DNA from: an uncultured Mycoplasmatota bacterium
GTDB lineage: Bacteria > Bacillota_I > Bacilli_A > RF39 > UBA660
Direction: 5' to 3'
NCBI GenBank assembly: GCA_946402735.1
Contig: CAMIXH010000002.1
Coordinates: 155,080 to 219,079, forward strand
Length of the DNA: 64,000 nucleotides
The position numbers were made by a program, and so were the translations under genes. Shown one piece after another: positions 29,860 through 40,507 of this stretch. The notes under the pieces are model-generated. The model was not told the origin of the DNA. It ran no database searches and saw only the letters and a program-made list of their open reading frames with translations. Position 1 is the first letter of the stretch. Every line of letters starts with the position of its first letter.

Positions 29860-30801
29860 ATGATACATATGGATAGTAATATAAATAACTACAATTTAAC
29901 ACAAATTACTAATAAAACTATTAATAATAATACTTATATGAACAATAATCATGTAAGCACTAATTTTACTAGTTATACTCCATCACAAACACTTCAAAAT
30001 GCAAAAGTAGAAAGTGTTAGTTTTGATGCTGAAATTAAAACATATTTACCAACAGATGTACCTGGTTTCTATGGAGGAAGTCAAGGTACATTGAATTCTT
30101 TACGTATGAAAAAACTATTTTCAACTATAACTATTGGTATAGTAAGTATGTCAGATTATGAAAAAAGGCATTTAAATACATATTATGAAATATTAAATAA
30201 ATACGGTATATCTAAAAAAACAGATCAAACATATATGATGGTTATGATAGAAGATCATGGTTGTGGTTTTGTTACTATGGCTAATATAATCGCAGACTTC
30301 TATAAAGATAATCCAGTTGAATTTGAGCGTATTTATGGTTTTCCTTTATATGATACTAATGAAGATGGAAATAAAGTATTTAACTATGACTATATATTAT
30401 TAGACATATTCTTAAAAAATAAAACTAAAAATGATAAACAATATGATGTTAGAACATCTAATTATGAAGAAATATTAAGAAACTCTTTCCCAAGTCAAAT
30501 AGTATCAGTACAAACAACTCCAAAAGATATATCTATCGAAACATATAAACAATATATGGAGAGTGGTAATTATCAATATGCATCTATCGCAGTAAGTGAC
30601 TACTCATTAAAACCATATGGCAATAATACTGATAAAGCTATGTCTAGTAAAGGTGGTCATTTAATGACAATAACTGGTATATCAGAAAATGGTAATTTTA
30701 TAGTATCTAGTTGGGGAAAAGAATGGGAACTAACTAAAGGTACTCCATATAATAGTTATGAAGATGGTGGACTATTCTTCATAACAATCGGAGGTAATTA
30801 A
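29860..30801 (+). CDS. C39/papain-like putative cysteine peptidase with shared N-terminal module
   Basis: DHGCGFVTMANIIADFY; GGHLMTITGISENGNFIVSSWGKEW. Confidence 0.6.
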   Translation: MIHMDSNINNYNLTQITNKTINNNTYMNNNHVSTNFTSYTPSQTLQNAKVESVSFDAEIKTYLPTDVPGFYGGSQGTLNSLRMKKLFSTITIGIVSMSDYEKRHLNTYYEILNKYGISKKTDQTYMMVMIEDHGCGFVTMANIIADFYKDNPVEFERIYGFPLYDTNEDGNKVFNYDYILLDIFLKNKTKNDKQYDVRTSNYEEILRNSFPSQIVSVQTTPKDISIETYKQYMESGNYQYASIAVSDYSLKPYGNNTDKAMSSKGGHLMTITGISENGNFIVSSWGKEWELTKGTPYNSYEDGGLFFITIGGN

Positions 30802-30802
30802 T

Positions 30803-31318
30803 ATGAGAGTTAGATTAAAAGAAAATGAAAACAATATATGTAAAAAATATATACTTCAATATCTAAAAGAAAAATGCGATTTAGAAGCAATAGAAAAAAA
30901 TATCAAATCTGATTACAATATATGTATTACTAAAAACTCAAACATAATAGAATTAGTAAATGATTTATATTTTGATAATAATGAATACTTAAACCTTCAA
31001 AATAACATATCTAATCAATCAACAGCTTATAATTATATAATTACTAATCTAAAACAATTATTAATTATAGATAGTGATATTAATTCTCAATATTGCCCTA
31101 TTATTAATGATAATGATGATATGCCAAGTAATTTCGTAGATAATGGAACACTAGTTCTAAAAATAGATAGAACAATAGATTTTAATAATGATCCAGATAT
31201 AGCATATATAGAATCATATAAAATAGAACAATATGCTAAATCAATAGAAATGTTCTTCCAAAGCATATTAAACATACCAGTAAAAATACTATTCAATGAT
31301 ATAAAAGTATATGAATAA
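30803..31318 (+). CDS. Uncharacterised protein
   Basis: 171-aa ORF starting 2 nt after the preceding CDS; related remnant at 29661..29795. Confidence 0.65.
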   Translation: MRVRLKENENNICKKYILQYLKEKCDLEAIEKNIKSDYNICITKNSNIIELVNDLYFDNNEYLNLQNNISNQSTAYNYIITNLKQLLIIDSDINSQYCPIINDNDDMPSNFVDNGTLVLKIDRTIDFNNDPDIAYIESYKIEQYAKSIEMFFQSILNIPVKILFNDIKVYE

Positions 31319-31343
31319 AAAAATCTTACATTTTGTAAGATTT

Positions 31344-33653
31344 TTATTTTCTTTTTAATTCTTCAGCTAATAATTCATCCATCTTCTCTAGTATTTTTTC
31401 ATAACTAATATTAGATAAATCTAATGATTCCATTAGTTCTATATCTCTTCTCTGTTGTCTTAATGTTAAGAATTTAACACCAAACTCAGAACCAAAAGGA
31501 AGTGTATTTTCTTGATTTCCTTTAATAAAATCATCAAATACTTTTGAAATAGTATAGAATATCTCTTCCTTAGATTTACCCTCTAATGAATAAGTAAACT
31601 CTTTTCTACTATTATCTCTTTCCTTCTTCAGATCTGATAACTTTTTGCCATCAAATGTAGTTTCATCATCATAGGTTCCTTCAAGTAAGTTTTCAACATT
31701 GATATCAAATGTTAATGCATTTTTATCACTTGTGAATTTAGCACCACAAATATTAACACCTTTAAACTTAGCTGTTAATGGAAAATATATTTCTGTAAAG
31801 TCACATCCTTTTAAACTCATGCCATATACTCCTTGTGGTACTAAAGAATCAACATTACATCCCCTAAAATCTAACCCTTCTACCTTAACATTCTTAAATG
31901 TTAAACCAGCAAAATTAATATATTTTAACCATTTCTTTTCAATTATTTCTTTTCTTATTTCTAAGTGATCACCAACATTTATAAATACACCATTTGGTGC
32001 TACTCTATCTATTAATCCAAATTCTTCTTCATATTCAGCAAAAGCAGGAAGACATTCATCTAATGTATTAGAATACTTTCCTTTTGCTTCTAAATATCTT
32101 TGTTTTACTCTTTCTTTTCTTTTTCTTTCTAATTCTTCTAAATCTTCTAATTTAGAAGTTGTTTCAAGATATTCGCTTTCTTCGATTATACTTTTCTTTT
32201 CTTCCTTTTTAGCACTTAATGCTTCATCTATATCTTCACCATATTTAAATTGAAAATCATTTATATCTAATAATTCAATATTTGGAGCTATAGAAATATT
32301 CTTTTTACCTCTTAATTTTTCAAAGAAATACTCAGTTATATCAATCATCTGATCATTATACATTAGATATAGTCTATTATAATATTTTTTATATATAAAA
32401 TTCTTATTAAATTCTACTTCACTTGTTTTCCCTAACTCTTTAACAATCGTTTTCGTTTTCCTATCATAAACATGTAATTCATTCCATTTTTTATCAAAAC
32501 ACAATACATATCTACCATATATTCTTATCGGTCTATATTTTACTATAAAAGAATCTTTTGGGCCCTTGCAATTATATCTACCATAATATGTCTTTACACT
32601 ATAACCACCAAGATCCATATTTCTAAAATAATATCTATATTTAAAATCTCTAAAAATGCGTTCATCTCTTTCATCATTTATTGCTGTTGCACTATCATTT
32701 ACATAATACATGCTTTGCGTTTTTTCTAATCTAATTGTATTCCCATTAGTATCAATATGTCTTTTATCTCCTGCTAAAGAACTAACAGTGGCTACTCCAC
32801 CTTGAAAATTTGTTGCTTGTTTGAACCACTCACCACTTAAGAATGATCCTTTTTTATTTACATAGTTATATCCTATATTTTTAAGGAATACGAGTCCCCA
32901 TCCACAATTAAAAGATTCCACTTTATCAAAGAATGAACTAATCCTTTCACCATTAGTATCAATATAATAGTATTTTCCATCTTTAGATTGTACCCAAGCT
33001 ACTCCTTCGCTAAATGAATTAGCTTCATATAACCATTCATTTTCAAATAATAGTTTACCCTCTTTATCAATAAAATTATATTGTCCATCTACCTTTTTTA
33101 CTAAAGCATAACCATTATGAAAACTGCCAATAAATTCATAATCTAAATCATAATCAAATAATAAGTTACCATCATAATCAATAAAATTTTTATGTAAACT
33201 ATCTTTCTTACTAGTTTTATATTCTACATATGCATATCCTTCACTAAAATTATAGGCTTCCCTAAACTCATCTACTCTTTTACCATCTGGTGCTTTTAAT
33301 GCTAAATAATTACCATTACTATCTAATATCTTACAAAATCCTAGTAATCCTTTAGGATGATTTCCATATATTTCAGATTCATAATTTAGAACATACTTAT
33401 CTTTAATAACTGTAAATCCTTCACAGTAATTAGTTCCAGTTTTTAAAGATATCATTGGCATTTTTTCACCAGGTCTTTTATATGCCATCATATGTTCATC
33501 TGTTAAAAAATTATACCAGGAAGTAAACATAGGACATCCAACAGCGGAAGACGCAAAAGAGTTTTCAATAACTTCACCATTTTCACTATTGAAAATTAAA
33601 TCTAACTGCTTAAACAAGTATTCTTTATATTTCTCTTTTAATACTTCGTCCAT
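31344..33653 (-). CDS. WG-repeat protein with pentapeptide-like segment
   Basis: Repeated F(S/N)EG.A.V....K..YID..G; VEGLDFRGCNVDSL...GMSLKGCDFTEI. Confidence 0.8.
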   Translation of the reverse strand: MDEVLKEKYKEYLFKQLDLIFNSENGEVIENSFASSAVGCPMFTSWYNFLTDEHMMAYKRPGEKMPMISLKTGTNYCEGFTVIKDKYVLNYESEIYGNHPKGLLGFCKILDSNGNYLALKAPDGKRVDEFREAYNFSEGYAYVEYKTSKKDSLHKNFIDYDGNLLFDYDLDYEFIGSFHNGYALVKKVDGQYNFIDKEGKLLFENEWLYEANSFSEGVAWVQSKDGKYYYIDTNGERISSFFDKVESFNCGWGLVFLKNIGYNYVNKKGSFLSGEWFKQATNFQGGVATVSSLAGDKRHIDTNGNTIRLEKTQSMYYVNDSATAINDERDERIFRDFKYRYYFRNMDLGGYSVKTYYGRYNCKGPKDSFIVKYRPIRIYGRYVLCFDKKWNELHVYDRKTKTIVKELGKTSEVEFNKNFIYKKYYNRLYLMYNDQMIDITEYFFEKLRGKKNISIAPNIELLDINDFQFKYGEDIDEALSAKKEEKKSIIEESEYLETTSKLEDLEELERKRKERVKQRYLEAKGKYSNTLDECLPAFAEYEEEFGLIDRVAPNGVFINVGDHLEIRKEIIEKKWLKYINFAGLTFKNVKVEGLDFRGCNVDSLVPQGVYGMSLKGCDFTEIYFPLTAKFKGVNICGAKFTSDKNALTFDINVENLLEGTYDDETTFDGKKLSDLKKERDNSRKEFTYSLEGKSKEEIFYTISKVFDDFIKGNQENTLPFGSEFGVKFLTLRQQRRDIELMESLDLSNISYEKILEKMDELLAEELKRK

Positions 33654-33722
33654 ATTAGTCTCCTATGATATCTTAATTATATCATATTTATTCTATTACA
33701 AAAATAAAAAGAGCCTATTGCT

Positions 33723-33734
33723 CTCTTCAGGGGG
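33723..33734. repeat. Direct repeat CTCTTCAGGGGG, copy 1
   Basis: Identical 12-mer at 39959-39970, bracketing the R-M operon. Confidence 0.8.
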
Positions 33735-33820
33735 CAAATATTGCATATACTAGATTTTTGCATACTTTTTTCTATAAATTTCTATTAATTGAGTAAGATG
33801 ACTATATAAGAAAAAGAGTA

Positions 33821-34909
33821 TTATCCGAAATACTCTTTTATAAAAGATTCTCTCAATTCTTTTAGTTTTTCTAATTGTTTTTCAAATTTTAACCTCTGCA
33901 CATTAACCTGATCAAAAAAGTATACAAAATTGTTTTGTAATTCTATTGAAGGTGTTTCTATCATAATATCTTTTACCATTTCAAATGACAATGCAGGCAT
34001 TGCAGCACCAAAAGATTTTTTATTTATTTCATCTTCAAAGCTGCCATATTTTAAAGCCATATATAAATAATCTTTCGTAATTACTTTTTCATCAGGAATT
34101 ATTTCAAATAAATTATTGGCCAATATTCCTGAGTATCCTCTACCAACAAATCCCGCCGTTGCTCCATATCTAACCACCACAACTGATTTTTCGTCTATCA
34201 ATCTCCCTTTAGTTCTAACAAATCGAGGTTTTTGTGGAGCCTGAGTATAGTCTATTATTCTTAAAAATCTATTATATCCATCTATTTTTTCTTCTTTCTG
34301 CTCTTCTACAGGAACCTGCGTCCCTTGTTGGAATTTTGAAATATTTTTTAACATATTTTTTTTACATTTATTGTTGCCAAACATCTCAGTAAATTGAGAT
34401 TTAACTAACTGTTCAAAATGTAATATTTGTTGATTTTTAATGCTAATACTATCAAATATATTATCAAATATTTTAACTATTTTGTTTTGCTCATCTAATG
34501 AGGGCAATACGATTTCGTAATTATATACATCCTCTTTTGAACAAGTAGGGTATGCAGCACCAAATGAATTGGATCCTAAATAATCATAAAATTTTTGGTT
34601 GTTTATCATATAAAATATATATTTATAATTGCATTGGTTTTTATCTACATTTATTATAGCAAATGCATTAGATACAGCTATTTTATCTTCATTTACTATA
34701 GAAATTGCACCTCTAGTAGGCCTTACAGTTGATACAATAATAGAGTCTTTTAATGCATATTTAGCTCCGCTAACAGATTTTTTGTCTTTATATTGATATT
34801 TTTTACTAAATATATCAATATCACCTATTTCTATGTAAGGACTAGTCCCAACTGGAACTTTTTCAAAAGAATTATTTATAATAATATCTTTTATCTTTAG
34901 ATATTTCAT
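33821..34909 (-). CDS. hsdS: Type I restriction enzyme specificity subunit HsdS
   Basis: Two TRD half-repeats: NSFGAAYPTCSKEDVYNYEIVLPSLDEQNKIV and KSFGAAMPALSFEMVKDIMIETPSIELQNNFV. Confidence 0.92.
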   Translation of the reverse strand: MKYLKIKDIIINNSFEKVPVGTSPYIEIGDIDIFSKKYQYKDKKSVSGAKYALKDSIIVSTVRPTRGAISIVNEDKIAVSNAFAIINVDKNQCNYKYIFYMINNQKFYDYLGSNSFGAAYPTCSKEDVYNYEIVLPSLDEQNKIVKIFDNIFDSISIKNQQILHFEQLVKSQFTEMFGNNKCKKNMLKNISKFQQGTQVPVEEQKEEKIDGYNRFLRIIDYTQAPQKPRFVRTKGRLIDEKSVVVVRYGATAGFVGRGYSGILANNLFEIIPDEKVITKDYLYMALKYGSFEDEINKKSFGAAMPALSFEMVKDIMIETPSIELQNNFVYFFDQVNVQRLKFEKQLEKLKELRESFIKEYFG

Positions 34910-36342
34910 TTAATCATCTCTCCAAGTTCTTTTAATCCTTTTTGACATTCATCTTCCATATCCATTATTTCTTTAAGAATTACTTCTGGTTTCTCATATA
35001 TCTTTTCTTCTTCTTCAACTTTTTTATAATTATTTAAAGATAATGAGCAATCATCTTTTAATAGTTCTTCTTTAGAGATAACGAAAGCCTTATCATATTT
35101 TAATGCATTACCCTCTCTGAAATTGTTTACAACTTTAATAATATCAGGAATTTCATTTCCACTTATTTGTTTTCTTTGAGTTCCTAATGAATAACCATCA
35201 TTTGTTAATTCTACAAATAAAACGTCTTTCTTTTCTTTTGATAACTTCTTGTCAAGTAACAAAATTGATGTTTTAACACCAGCATATGGGTTAAAAATAC
35301 CACTAGGCAAACTAATAACTCCAACTAAAGAATTTTCAATTAAATTCTTTCTTAAATCTTTATATGCATTCGCTGTTTGAAAAACAATTCCCTCAGGAAC
35401 AATTATTCCTGCTCTACCAGTAACTTTTAAATGACTTTCGATATAATCAACGAATAGTACCTCTGCTCTATTAGCTTTTACACCAAATTTAGTATGAGGT
35501 TTGATTCCTCCTTTTGGAGTCATAAATGGGGGATTTGCTAATATACAATCAAATTTATCATTCCATCTATCATCCATTGTTAAAGTGTCATATTCATAAA
35601 CCCTAGGTTCCGCAGCACCATGAAGGAATAAATTCATTTCTGCTATTTTAACCATTGAAGGTTCGATATCATATCCACAAATATTATTTAAGATATCTTT
35701 CTTTTCCTCAAATCCTAATTTATCTCCTTCAATTTCTTCTGTATTATTTCTTAGTATATGCTTATAAGCTGAGATAAGGAATCCAGCTGTTCCACATGCA
35801 GGATCTAAAATAGTATTTTCTTTTTGAGGATCAACCATTTCAACAATAAAATCAATAATATTTCTAGGTGTTCTAAATTGTCCTAAATCACCTTGTGATC
35901 CTAATACACTTAATAAGTACTCATATGCATCTCCTAATTGTTCAGAATCACTATAATCAAATTCTTTATCAATTATTTTTAAGAAACTTGTTAACGTTTC
36001 TGGATCTCTATATGGAACTGTTGCATTCTTGAATATTGATTTAAATGTGTCTGGTAAACTTGGATGTGCGTAAAACTTTTCTAATGCTTCAGTATATAAA
36101 TTATATCTAGTTTGAGCACCTATACTTTGGCTCATTATTTTCTTCCATCCATATTTTTCAAATTCACCAGAAAAGAATGTTGCATTTCCACCTAGTGACA
36201 CAGATGCATAATCCATATCATCCATAAATTTATATAATAATGCCAATGTGATTTGTTCTACTTGAATATTAGGCATTGGTATTTTACCAACTATAGTATC
36301 TCTTAAATCATCAATAGCTTTTTGTATATTTTCTTTTGCCAT
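34906..36342 (-). CDS. hsdM: Type I R-M methyltransferase HsdM
   Basis: GQFRTPRNIIDFIV, DPACGTAGFL, ILANPPF. Confidence 0.96.
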   Translation of the reverse strand: MAKENIQKAIDDLRDTIVGKIPMPNIQVEQITLALLYKFMDDMDYASVSLGGNATFFSGEFEKYGWKKIMSQSIGAQTRYNLYTEALEKFYAHPSLPDTFKSIFKNATVPYRDPETLTSFLKIIDKEFDYSDSEQLGDAYEYLLSVLGSQGDLGQFRTPRNIIDFIVEMVDPQKENTILDPACGTAGFLISAYKHILRNNTEEIEGDKLGFEEKKDILNNICGYDIEPSMVKIAEMNLFLHGAAEPRVYEYDTLTMDDRWNDKFDCILANPPFMTPKGGIKPHTKFGVKANRAEVLFVDYIESHLKVTGRAGIIVPEGIVFQTANAYKDLRKNLIENSLVGVISLPSGIFNPYAGVKTSILLLDKKLSKEKKDVLFVELTNDGYSLGTQRKQISGNEIPDIIKVVNNFREGNALKYDKAFVISKEELLKDDCSLSLNNYKKVEEEEKIYEKPEVILKEIMDMEDECQKGLKELGEMIK

Positions 36343-36345
36343 ATA

Positions 36346-38913
36346 TTATATCCTCCTGAAATTATCGCAATTTATATTATTTTCTGATACATAATCTTTT
36401 ATATATTCTAATACTGGCTTATTACGTAATCTAATATCTCTTATTTCAAATAATACACCTTTCATTGCAGTATTAAACAATTGAGAATAATTACCACTAT
36501 AAACTATTCTTCTAACATTCTCATCTGTGATATAAGCTGAAAATGCTTGTTCTATATTTTTAACATCTCTTCCAGAATATTTTTCTAAATCATCTTTAGT
36601 TAATAATTTAAAATTTTCAAATTCATCATATAGTTTTTCTTTTCTTGATTTATATCCAGTTAATAATCCCAAAATATTTAAAGCAACTTCTCTTAATGTA
36701 ATCTTTCTGTCCATACCTAAAGACTCTTCAATTTTTTGAATATTGTAATATTTTTCTGGTTTATTAAATACTTGTTCTTGAAGATATCTTTCCATCTTTT
36801 CAACATCCAATGCATCAATAATTTTTTGAGCTTCTGGAGTTTGTCTAACTTCTTCAGTAAATGTTTCATAGAATTTTCTATCTATCCTCATTCCAGTATC
36901 CGGAACTTTTTCTTCTTCAATATTTAACAAAGCATCAGCGCCAATGTTCTTAACAATATCGATAATTGAAGGTAGTGGTGGATCTGTTGTTAAATTTGCA
37001 GTTGGAATAACTGGTAATTTTAATTTTTCATCATAATTAAATCTTTCTTCAAAATATTCACAGCTTGCGAAGAAATCAAATAGTTTAAATGTGTGTTTTT
37101 TAGATTCATTATTTTTAAGTTTGAAGGTATGTAATCTAGTTCCTCTACCCTTCATTTGAATAAACTCTGTTGGACTATATACAGGTCTCATTAAACCAAG
37201 ATTCAATATATCTGTACAATCATATCCTGTAGTCATCATTGCAACAGTAACTGCTACTCTTGTCTTAGATGTTTCATATTCTTCGTTCCATTTAGAATAT
37301 CCATTTAAGTTGTTATTTGAAAATTGAATTGTCATTTGTTGTGCATCCATTACATTTGATGTGATTTGAACAGCAAAATCTGAATTATATTTTCCTGGGA
37401 ACATAGCATCAGCTAATTCATTTAATATTTGTGCAATTTTTCTAGCATGTGCTTGATTAACACAGAAAATAATTGATTTTCCAATTTCATTTGTAATTGG
37501 ATCTCTTAATGCATTTTCCATAAATGCTTTACATAAAACAACATTTGTAGAATCTGAGAAGAATTTCTTTTCATAGCTCTTTTCATTAAATACCTTCTTC
37601 TTCTCACCAAAACTATTAGTTACAGTAACATCAAAATTATTATCATCCGCATTAATAATTAGTCCTTGATCGCTTAATAATTGAGTTGTTATATCTGTTC
37701 TTGCATCAACAATTGTTGGATTAACTAATATTCCGTCTTTAACGCCATCATTTAAAGTATAACTAAACGTTGGTGTACCAGAATCACATCCAAAAATATG
37801 ATATGTATCTAATAAAATTCTTCTTTCTAATTCTCTAGGATCTTCAGAATCAAAATCTACACCTTTAAGATAATTTTTAGGTGTTGCTGTTAATCCTAGT
37901 TTATAGCCCAAGAAATATTCAAATACAGCTCTGTTACTTGTTCCTAATGTTCTATGTGCTTCATCAGAAATAACTAAATCAAAATCAGTTGGATTAAATA
38001 TCTTTTGATATTTATTCTCTACAGCAAATGATTGAATTGTACTAATAACTACATTAGCTGCATTCCAATCTTGTTTATTTTCTTTATATACTTCAACACT
38101 TATTCCATCTTTTGATAAATATCTAGTTAAATCTTTCTTTGCTTGGTTTTCAAGTTCAATTCTATCAACCAAGAATAATACTCTATTTGCAATTTCACCT
38201 CTGATAAACATTTTTATAATTCCAGCTGCTGTTAATGTTTTACCAGTACCAGTTGCCATTTCTAATAAGAATCTGTTCTTTCCATTCTTAATTGCAGTTT
38301 GAATTGCTTTAATAGCATCTAATTGATAATATCTTAATACTCTTAAGTTTTGTTCCATACAATACTTAAATAAAAGTTCATCATCGCCACTTTTATATGC
38401 ACTAGATGTTTCTAGTGATGGATCTTGACTTGTAGCAACAAAATATTTATCAATATTCATATTAATTACTATATCTGTATTACTATTTAAAGCTCTACTT
38501 TCAGTAAGTGATTCATATGTTGGAAAAGTAGTGATTAATTCAGGATTACCTTTTTCAAGATTCCAGAAATAATGCTCAGATCCATTTGTTAAAATTACAT
38601 ATTTACATCTTAAGCTATTAGCATATTTTCTAGCTTGTTCTTTTGCTTCTAATGGATGAATCTCTTCTTTTTTTGCTTCTACTACAACAAAAGGAAAACT
38701 TTGTTCATCTAATAATAGATAATCAACATAGCCATTCTTTGTTCCATTTTGAACTAAACCATCTAAATCAGTTTGAGTTATTTTAACATTTGGTTCAAGT
38801 TGGATATTAGCTTTTCCTTTTTCATTATCAAAAAATCTCCATCCAGCATCTTCTAATAATTTGTTTATTTTTATTCTCGCTAGTGCCTCTTTTTCTACCA
38901 TATTATTCGCCAC
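36346..38913 (-). CDS. hsdR: Type I restriction endonuclease HsdR
   Basis: VEAKKEEIHPLEAKEQA nuclease-like region; MATGTGKTLTA; SDEAHRTLG. Confidence 0.95.
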   Translation of the reverse strand: MANNMVEKEALARIKINKLLEDAGWRFFDNEKGKANIQLEPNVKITQTDLDGLVQNGTKNGYVDYLLLDEQSFPFVVVEAKKEEIHPLEAKEQARKYANSLRCKYVILTNGSEHYFWNLEKGNPELITTFPTYESLTESRALNSNTDIVINMNIDKYFVATSQDPSLETSSAYKSGDDELLFKYCMEQNLRVLRYYQLDAIKAIQTAIKNGKNRFLLEMATGTGKTLTAAGIIKMFIRGEIANRVLFLVDRIELENQAKKDLTRYLSKDGISVEVYKENKQDWNAANVVISTIQSFAVENKYQKIFNPTDFDLVISDEAHRTLGTSNRAVFEYFLGYKLGLTATPKNYLKGVDFDSEDPRELERRILLDTYHIFGCDSGTPTFSYTLNDGVKDGILVNPTIVDARTDITTQLLSDQGLIINADDNNFDVTVTNSFGEKKKVFNEKSYEKKFFSDSTNVVLCKAFMENALRDPITNEIGKSIIFCVNQAHARKIAQILNELADAMFPGKYNSDFAVQITSNVMDAQQMTIQFSNNNLNGYSKWNEEYETSKTRVAVTVAMMTTGYDCTDILNLGLMRPVYSPTEFIQMKGRGTRLHTFKLKNNESKKHTFKLFDFFASCEYFEERFNYDEKLKLPVIPTANLTTDPPLPSIIDIVKNIGADALLNIEEEKVPDTGMRIDRKFYETFTEEVRQTPEAQKIIDALDVEKMERYLQEQVFNKPEKYYNIQKIEESLGMDRKITLREVALNILGLLTGYKSRKEKLYDEFENFKLLTKDDLEKYSGRDVKNIEQAFSAYITDENVRRIVYSGNYSQLFNTAMKGVLFEIRDIRLRNKPVLEYIKDYVSENNINCDNFRRI

Positions 38914-39736
38914 CTATAAGTTTCTTTAATGAAACATTATCTTTATTCTTCCATTCAGTATAACCATTTGCATTTCTTCCTAAAATAGCAATTGCTGCCA
39001 TTGAAGGAGATGAAAATAAATGATCATTTATATATACATTATCAACCAAATCTGTTGAACTTCTTTCTTTTTCAAAGAATCCATTTAATGATGGTGATAG
39101 ACTTTCAAATACACCTTCTTTAACTTTAGAACCTTTTAATACAACAAATCCTTCATCAGTCATCATTCCATGAGCATATTCAATGCCATTATTAGTTAAA
39201 TGAAGTGTTTTATCTTCTTTATCTTTCTTATCAATTAAACTAATAAATAATTTGTATCCAAACATATTTGCAATTATCTTAATTTTAGATATAAACTTTT
39301 TTGCTCTAATTTCATCAGCATTACTTAATGATGATTTAGTTGGACTTGATTCGTTTTTAATAATATATCTACTAGCTTTCTTACTAATATCATATAATTC
39401 ATGTTCAATATATTTAATATGAGCTTTATTTAATGAGTTATCTTTGCTAACAAATACAGCACATTCATTCCAAAAGTCTTTATTCTTATTATGTTGAGAT
39501 AGTCTGCTATAAATATCTTCTGCTTCGCCAATATAAGCTATTTTTTCAGCAGTTTTCTCATCATCACCAAATAAAATATAGACTCCTGTATTATTTATAT
39601 ATTCTAACGAAGATGCTTCTTTTAATTTGTTTCTTGGAATTTTATAGCTAATACCAAACCAATCATCAACAGAACATTCAATAATTCCATTTGGATTTTC
39701 CTCTTCTAAAATAAATTGTAAAACTTGTTTATTCAT
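38903..39736 (-). CDS. GIY-YIG nuclease-domain protein
   Basis: GVYILFGDDEKTAEKIAYIGEAEDIYSRLSQH; C-terminal SPSMAAIAILGRNANGYTEWKN (DUF4357-like). Confidence 0.85.
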   Translation of the reverse strand: MNKQVLQFILEEENPNGIIECSVDDWFGISYKIPRNKLKEASSLEYINNTGVYILFGDDEKTAEKIAYIGEAEDIYSRLSQHNKNKDFWNECAVFVSKDNSLNKAHIKYIEHELYDISKKASRYIIKNESSPTKSSLSNADEIRAKKFISKIKIIANMFGYKLFISLIDKKDKEDKTLHLTNNGIEYAHGMMTDEGFVVLKGSKVKEGVFESLSPSLNGFFEKERSSTDLVDNVYINDHLFSSPSMAAIAILGRNANGYTEWKNKDNVSLKKLIGGE

Positions 39737-39958
39737 ATTACCTCCCCGGCTTTAATTGTAAATTTATTAATTTAATTATATCATATTTTAATTATCGTTT
39801 TCACATTCATTTTTATAAAATATTACGTTATAAATAATATAAGTTTATTTTGGTATGATGTCACCTAAATGTCACCCAGAGCCATTTTATCAAATATGTT
39901 AATCCCTGCAATCTCCCTATTTTAGGGCAAAATAAATGAGGCCACTTTGATTCATGGC

Positions 39959-39970
39959 CTCTTCAGGGGG
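39959..39970. repeat. Direct repeat CTCTTCAGGGGG, copy 2
   Basis: Identical to 33723-33734. Confidence 0.8.
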
Positions 39971-40028
39971 AAGAGAGCACAAATAACAATATTAAAAAGT
40001 AGTGAATGCCTAACAATTCACTACTTTT

Positions 40029-40466
40029 TTAATCTAAATCATCAAAATGAAAATCATCATCTTCTAATTCTTCTTCTTCGAAATTAAAGTCTTCATACCC
40101 CTCATCAAATGTACTATTGTCAGGACTTCCCAGTTTATCAATTAAACTCCAAAACAGGATTTTACCCAGTATACCTTTTCTTTTAGGTTTCTTCTTTGAT
40201 TCTATTTTTCTTAAATATTTAATATATTTATCTATTATTCTAATATCACAATTATATTTTAAAGATTCTTTTTTTATTTCTTCTAGTTCTTCTATTGATT
40301 TGTCATCAATATTATCTTCTATAATATCAATAGCATATAAAAGATCATCTTTACTAAAATCTTCTTTTTTCATACATGTATATAGTCTAAGAGAATCTAC
40401 TGCATCTAATGATTCTTCATATAATATATACTCTAATTGTTTCTTGTTCATTTTTTCGATATTCAT
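40029..40466 (-). CDS. Uncharacterised protein with acidic C-terminal tail
   Basis: C-term YEDFNFEEEELEDDDFHFDDLD; similar tail in 49070..49252. Confidence 0.65.
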   Translation of the reverse strand: MNIEKMNKKQLEYILYEESLDAVDSLRLYTCMKKEDFSKDDLLYAIDIIEDNIDDKSIEELEEIKKESLKYNCDIRIIDKYIKYLRKIESKKKPKRKGILGKILFWSLIDKLGSPDNSTFDEGYEDFNFEEEELEDDDFHFDDLD

Positions 40467-40507
40467 GAGTTTATTATAACATAAAAAAAGAAAGCTTTTG
40501 CTTTCTT

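Noticed and set aside
39780-39940. Integrase or transposase remnant next to the R-M operon
   Set aside because: Tandem TGTCACC motifs are suggestive but I could not read a recognisable recombinase peptide in any frame.
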